The notes under the pieces are model-generated. The model did no database searches and was not told where the DNA came from. It worked only from the letters and a program-made list of their open reading frames with translations. The position numbers and the translations under genes were made by a program. DNA of 64,000 nucleotides from Candidatus Altimarinota bacterium (GTDB lineage: Bacteria; Patescibacteriota; Gracilibacteria; BD1-5; UBA2023), in NCBI GenBank assembly GCA_023260135.1, contig JALQWG010000001.1, positions 1-64,000 on the forward strand, written 5' to 3'. Below, piece by piece: positions 60,073-64,000 of the stretch (positions are counted from its first letter, which is position 1; each line of letters starts with the position of its first letter).

Positions 60073-60150
60073 TTTTTTAAAGCTACAACCAAAGTTGTAC
60101 ACATATACTAATAATTCTTTTGAAAAAAGCAAATATTTTATACCACATTC

Positions 60151-60516
60151 TTACCTGAGTATACGAATCATCTCTCGACTCTTGGCTCTGACACTATCAC
60201 TCTGGAGGAATTCTTCCGTGATATATTTCTCATTTTCTATATAGAGTACTATTCCCCTCTCGACAGCATATTCGAGTATATCGTATTCAATATGTGTTCA
60301 TGATATACTCTTATAAAAATTATAGAGTGATATATGAGATACATGTAGGAGTATACTCGATTGCCTCCATGATTTTCATTGTAGTACATGTAGGAGTATC
60401 CCTTTTATGAGCACCATAGTCGATATATTACGATGAGAATATCACAATTCTCATACAATTCTATCGAACTTGTTGTAGTCACGTGTCTCGATGAGATGAA
60501 AACGAAGAAGCCACAA
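60151..60516 (-). CDS. Small protein resembling IS5-type transposase N-terminus
   Basis: From a TTG complementary to 60514-60516 to TAA at 60151-60153, 121 residues; the first ATG is at codon 34 (60415-60417). An in-frame TAA sits upstream, so TTG or ATT must start it if the first third is real. The pattern VLIKGILLHVLQGKSWRQ...ISLYNFYKSI recalls the N-terminal helix-turn-helix domain (DUF4096-like) of IS5-group transposases, with no catalytic DDE part following. YDILEYAVERGIVLYIENEKYI looks like a second small domain. Two 15-base direct repeats (ATACTCCTACATGTA) encode ILLHV twice. It could be a domesticated regulator or an IS remnant. Confidence 0.5.
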
Positions 60517-60586
60517 AATAGTGAAGAATTAAGAATTAGGAATTAAGAATACGGTATCATAATATCATGGAAAATCAAGAAAAAAG

Positions 60587-60608
60587 AAACTCACTAGAGA
60601 GTGAGTTT
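60587..60608 (-). terminator. Rho-independent terminator after glmS
   Basis: AAACTCACT-CTCT-AGTGAGTTT followed by CTTTTTTC on the minus strand, 6 bases after the glmS stop. Confidence 0.88.
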
Positions 60609-60613
60609 TACAA

Positions 60614-62440
60614 TTATTCCACCGTCACACTCTTCGCGAGGTTCTGTGGCTTATCCACATCTTTTCCGAGTTTTTTTGCTATACCGACAGCAAATAGCCA
60701 CATAGGAATAAGCGGGAGGAATGGTGTGAGAAGTGGGTGTGTCGTTGGTACCTCGATACGGTCATCATAGAGATCATCCATATCGTCACCTTCTGTCACG
60801 ACACCGAGAACTATTCCATTTCGGGCTTTTACTTCCTTGATATTGGAGGCGGTCTTATCTCGCATGATACCCTTCAGATTGAGGACTATCGTTGGCATAT
60901 CTGGATTCACGAGAGCGAGTGGACCATGTTTGAGTTCTCCTGCTGAGTAACACTCTGCGTGGAGGTATGTGAGTTCCTTGAGCTTGAGAGAACACTCATG
61001 AGCTGTTCCATAGAGGAGATTGCGCCCGAGGTAGAAAAAATTCTCATACTGTGAATACTTCTCGATAAGCGGATTGAGTGTACGTGCACCTGCGAGTTCT
61101 AACTCGAACTTAGCTGGGAGCTCAGCGAGATGACGAACTATCTCACGAGCATCCTTGACCTGGAGATTCCTCTTGAGCCCGAGAGAGAGTGCCATGGTGA
61201 TGAGGACAGCGAGTTGTGCGATGATATTTTTGGTGGATGCAACACCGACCTCGACTCCTGCGTGTGTATAGAGTCACATATCGGTCATACGAGCGATGGT
61301 TGAGCCCACTACGTTTACGATACCGAATGTGAGACATCATTTTTTCTTCACCATACGGAGACTCTCACGAACATCAGCAGTCTCACCCGACTGTGACATG
61401 AACACATAGAGCGTACGATTCGATGGGATGAATGTATCATAGAGGAACTCACTCGATATACGGACCTCACATGGTATGCCTGCGAGTTCACGGAACCAAT
61501 ATGATCCAACTATTCAGGCAAAGTAACTCGAACCACTCGCCACTATCTCGATACGGTCTATCTCGTGATCTCCGAGGGCATCGAGCGTATCACTGCGTAT
61601 CTCTCCCGTCTCAAAGTTCACTCGTCACTTGAGAGCATTTTTGAATACATCAGGTATCTCATATATCTCCTTCTCAGTAAATGTCTCATAATTCCCTATT
61701 GTCGCTGTCTGGAACTCGTCAGTGATCTTTTCGCGATTCTTCTCGACTTCTTGTCCGAGTGAGAATATGGCGTATTTACCACCCTCGATACGGATAATCT
61801 CCCTATCATCGAGCATGACGAACTCTGTTGCGACACGAGAGACAGCATTGATATCTGATGAGAGGAATGTTCCCGTAGGAGAGAGTCCTACAATCATTGG
61901 ACTTCCGAGCTTGGCGCCAATGAGTGTATCTGGATGCTCCCTATCAACTACTGCGAGCGCATAGGCACCTACGAGATGTGCGAGTACACGCTCAAAAGTC
62001 GAGAGGATATCTCCATCGTACATATCCTCGATGAGCTTGGCTACCACCTCAGTATCTGTCTCAGAGTAGAATACATATCCCTTTTTCTGGAGTGTATCCT
62101 TGAGTTCTCGGTAGTTCTCGATGATACCATTGTGTACGACGAAGAATCTATCCTGGCTCGACTTGTGTGGATGACTATTCGCCTCTGTAACACCACCATG
62201 TGTCGCCCAACGAGTATGTGCAATTCCTGTGATATAGGCATCATTCTTGGCTTCGTTTTTCTCGACTTTGGTTGCGAGAGCGGATACCTTGCCCACTGCC
62301 TTCTCGAGAAAAAAATGTCCATCAGCTGCAACAGCGAATACTCCAGCAGAGTCATATCCACGATATTCGAGGTTACGAAGTCACTCGATGAGGAGTGGGA
62401 GAGGATTTTCTTGGCCATTGTAAGCAAATATTCAGCACAT
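60614..62440 (-). CDS. glmS: Glutamine-fructose-6-phosphate aminotransferase
   Basis: 608 residues, ATG complement 62438-62440, TAA stop; the usual length. It makes glucosamine-6-phosphate for peptidoglycan precursors. The N-terminal glutaminase domain begins MCGIFAYNG with nucleophile Cys2 and TGA-coded Gly3; then YRGYDSAGV, HTRWATHGG and HNGIIENY. The isomerase half has two SIS domains (VASGSSYFAG, SQSGETADV, GVEVGVASTKN) and ends KSVTVE, matching the conserved GlmS C-terminus. No glmS ribozyme is evident upstream. UDP-GlcNAc derived from this path is the substrate of zeta toxins, as it happens. Confidence 0.97.
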
Positions 62441-62484
62441 AGGTTTTTAGGATAGAAGATATAAGATTTTTTGTCAGTTGTTTT

Positions 62485-62584
62485 TGTCATTCTGATGTTA
62501 GGAAGAATCTGCCCTGTGTTTCGAAGATACCAGTAGATGCTTTCCTTCGACAAGCTCAGGACAGGCTCAAGCCTCAGCATGACA
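62485..62584. repeat. MITE-like dispersed inverted-repeat element
   Basis: About 100 bases running from TGTCATTCTGATG to CTCAGCATGACA, whose ends are imperfect inverted repeats. The interior contains CTTTCCTTCGACAAGCTCAG and GACAGGCTC, words I know from a widespread dispersed repeat in many draft genomes. It lies about 45 bases upstream of glmS. Confidence 0.6.
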
Positions 62585-62909
62585 GAGAAACCTGAAGATA
62601 ACAAAACCAATCCTATTTTTTGAGGAGAAAAAGTCAAAAAAGAATCAACAAGAGTGTTTATAAAAAATCAATAAAAGTAAGTTCCAGAAAAGAATAAGCT
62701 ATGTGAAAAGAATAGAAAAAACCTCGCTTCACGCAGGATTCAGGAACCTTAAATAAGAAGAAGTCAAGGAATTATATCATAAAACCTAATACCCAATACT
62801 TAGATTCTCTAGTACCCTACTATCTCATCAACCTACTATCCTACAATATCCAATTTTTGCTTTTTCCTCATGATTGTGACATGATAGGAGAATCATATAA
62901 AACTTCTCT
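62585..62909. other. Intergenic region before PiT gene
   Basis: AT-rich with no ORF that looks coding in any frame. It contains CTACTAT-type tandem words (about 62810-62840) similar to those at 58700-58735, probably remnants of one dispersed repeat. Promoters for the divergent glmS and PiT genes must lie here; I cannot place them confidently. Confidence 0.5.
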
Positions 62910-63965
62910 ATGGAATTCCTCCTCATATTTTTTCTTCTCTTGGTCTGTGCTTTTGAGTTCATTAATGGATTCCACGACACAGCCAATGCAGTAGCGCCGG
63001 TCATCTATACCAATTCACTCTCCCCTCGAAAGTCTGTGATGATTGCTGCTTTTTTTAATTTCCTCGGCGTCGCCATCGGTGGAACTGCAGTAGCGATGGG
63101 TATCATCCACCTCCTCCCGATCGATCATATCATCTGAGAGCCTACAGGATATGGCATCGCAGTGATATCTGCACTTCTCCTCTCATCTATTATTTGGAAT
63201 TTTGGGACTTGGTATCTCGCTATCCCTGCATCGAGTTCGCATACACTCATCGGTTCGATTCTCTGAGTCTCTATCGTCATGTGGTGGCTCGGGGGAGAAC
63301 TCCCACACTGGAACAAGGCTATCGACATTGTGAAGTCACTTTTTCTCTCACCAATTATAGGGTTCGGTCTCGCATTCGGTGGAATGTGGGCAGTACATCA
63401 CATCACAAAAGATACGAGTATATTCGGACATCCAGGGGTTTTTCACAATAGACACCCAAAACACGGTATACAATACGCACTCGTCGCAACCAGTGCATTC
63501 GTCAGTTATGCTCATGGATCCAATGACGGGCAGAAGTGAGTCGGACTCATGATGCTCATCCTCGTTATTCTGGCACCTGGGCATTTCGTCGTTGATACTG
63601 TACCTGCATGGGTCATCGCAGTAATATCACTCTCTCTCGGGCTCGGTACGATGATAGGCTGGAGACGTATCGTCGTAACTCTCGGGGAAAAGATCGGAAA
63701 GCACAAACTCTCGTATGCTCAGGCAACGGTCGCATCACTCATGACTGCGATCACGATAGAATCAGCCTCAACAGTATGACTCCCAGTATCTACAACACAT
63801 ATTATGTCATCTGGTGTTGCGGGTACTATGGGATTCGAATACGGAAAAGAAGGCCTCGACTTCAATACTATGAAACACATAGGTATGGCATGGGTACTCA
63901 CTCTTCCTATCACGGTGATTATGAGTGGAACGATATTTTACATACTACAACTGGTGCTCCTCTAG
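62910..63965 (+). CDS. pit: PiT-family inorganic phosphate transporter
   Basis: 351 residues, ATG to TAG, about ten membrane segments. The two PiT signature repeats are present: EFINGFHDTANAVAPVI near the start and SYAHGSNDGQKGVGLMM in the second half, plus SSSHTLIG and PVSTTHIMSSG loops. These form the sodium- or proton-coupled phosphate path. The chain is shorter than E. coli PitA (499) but within the range of the PiT group. Several loop glycines are TGA. Two or three hydrophobic residues end it before TAG, followed closely by another ATG. Confidence 0.93.
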
Positions 63966-63976
63966 AATAAGTCAAT

Positions 63977-64000
63977 ATGCAATTCTCTACCTTTCCTCTC
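63977..64000 (+). CDS. Possible start of next gene, cut by window edge
   Basis: ATG at 63977-63979, 11 bases after the PiT stop, open for the eight codons visible (MQFSTFPL). Too short to identify; spacing suggests the next gene of the same operon. Confidence 0.3.

Noticed and set aside
62041-62637. 198-codon minus-strand ORF over glmS start and the repeat
   Set aside because: Out of frame with GlmS and includes translation of the dispersed repeat; no independent support.

Overview
The window comes from a bacterium that reads TGA as glycine (translation table 25). That points to the Gracilibacteria/Absconditabacteria (BD1-5/SR1) branch of the Candidate Phyla Radiation. The evidence is internal. 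Invariant glycines of textbook motifs are encoded by TGA: the first Gly of the FtsH Walker A, the G1 Gly of Der, the Gly of the GspE/PilB-type GPTGSGKT, Gly3 of GlmS (MCGIF) and the Gly before the first Walker A of ClpB. All 38 genes whose 3' end I could place stop at TAA (29) or TAG (9), never TGA. With standard decoding nearly every gene shatters. With TGA as Gly the window resolves into long, mostly tightly packed genes.

Layout. (1) 0-6 kb, minus strand: a partial hypothetical gene, a zeta-toxin-like kinase with a small overlapping ORF, ftsH, a TraB/TIKI-like membrane protein and der. (2) 6-18.8 kb, minus strand: one uninterrupted 12.84-kb gene for a secreted protein of about 4,279 residues with Ig-like regions, FG-GAP/VCBS-type repeats, a proline-rich segment and a coiled coil. 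(3) 19-28.4 kb: tRNA-Lys(TTT), abutted on the opposite strand by a large serine recombinase, followed by an AT-rich island with a type I restriction-modification system (hsdR, an hsdM-hsdS fusion) and a HEPN-motif gene. (4) 28.6-34 kb: a LexA/UmuD-like repressor plus UmuC-like polymerase operon behind a palindrome, a TM2-domain protein, and two accessory genes of unknown role. (5) 34-42 kb: ABC-F ATPase, DUF817 membrane protein, GIY-YIG protein, an N-domain-less ClpB behind a CIRCE-like operator, tilS, an RNHCP zinc protein and a PilB/GspE-type ATPase.

(6) 42-57.8 kb: an envelope locus. A DsbA-like lipoprotein lies divergent from seven consecutive plus-strand genes, nearly all with signal peptides or N-terminal anchors. 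They include a tail-fibre-like protein with two collar domains and a C-terminal S74 chaperone domain, an extremely glycine-rich protein whose glycines are often TGA, a lipoprotein and a cysteine-rich protein. This cluster and the giant protein are the most likely places for undescribed biology, probably host-cell attachment or predation-type surface structures (inference). (7) 57.8-64 kb: housekeeping genes xth, tlyA, pth, a small transposase-N-terminus-like gene, glmS, and a PiT phosphate transporter. Rho-independent terminators separate most transcription units. No CRISPR array or rRNA was seen.
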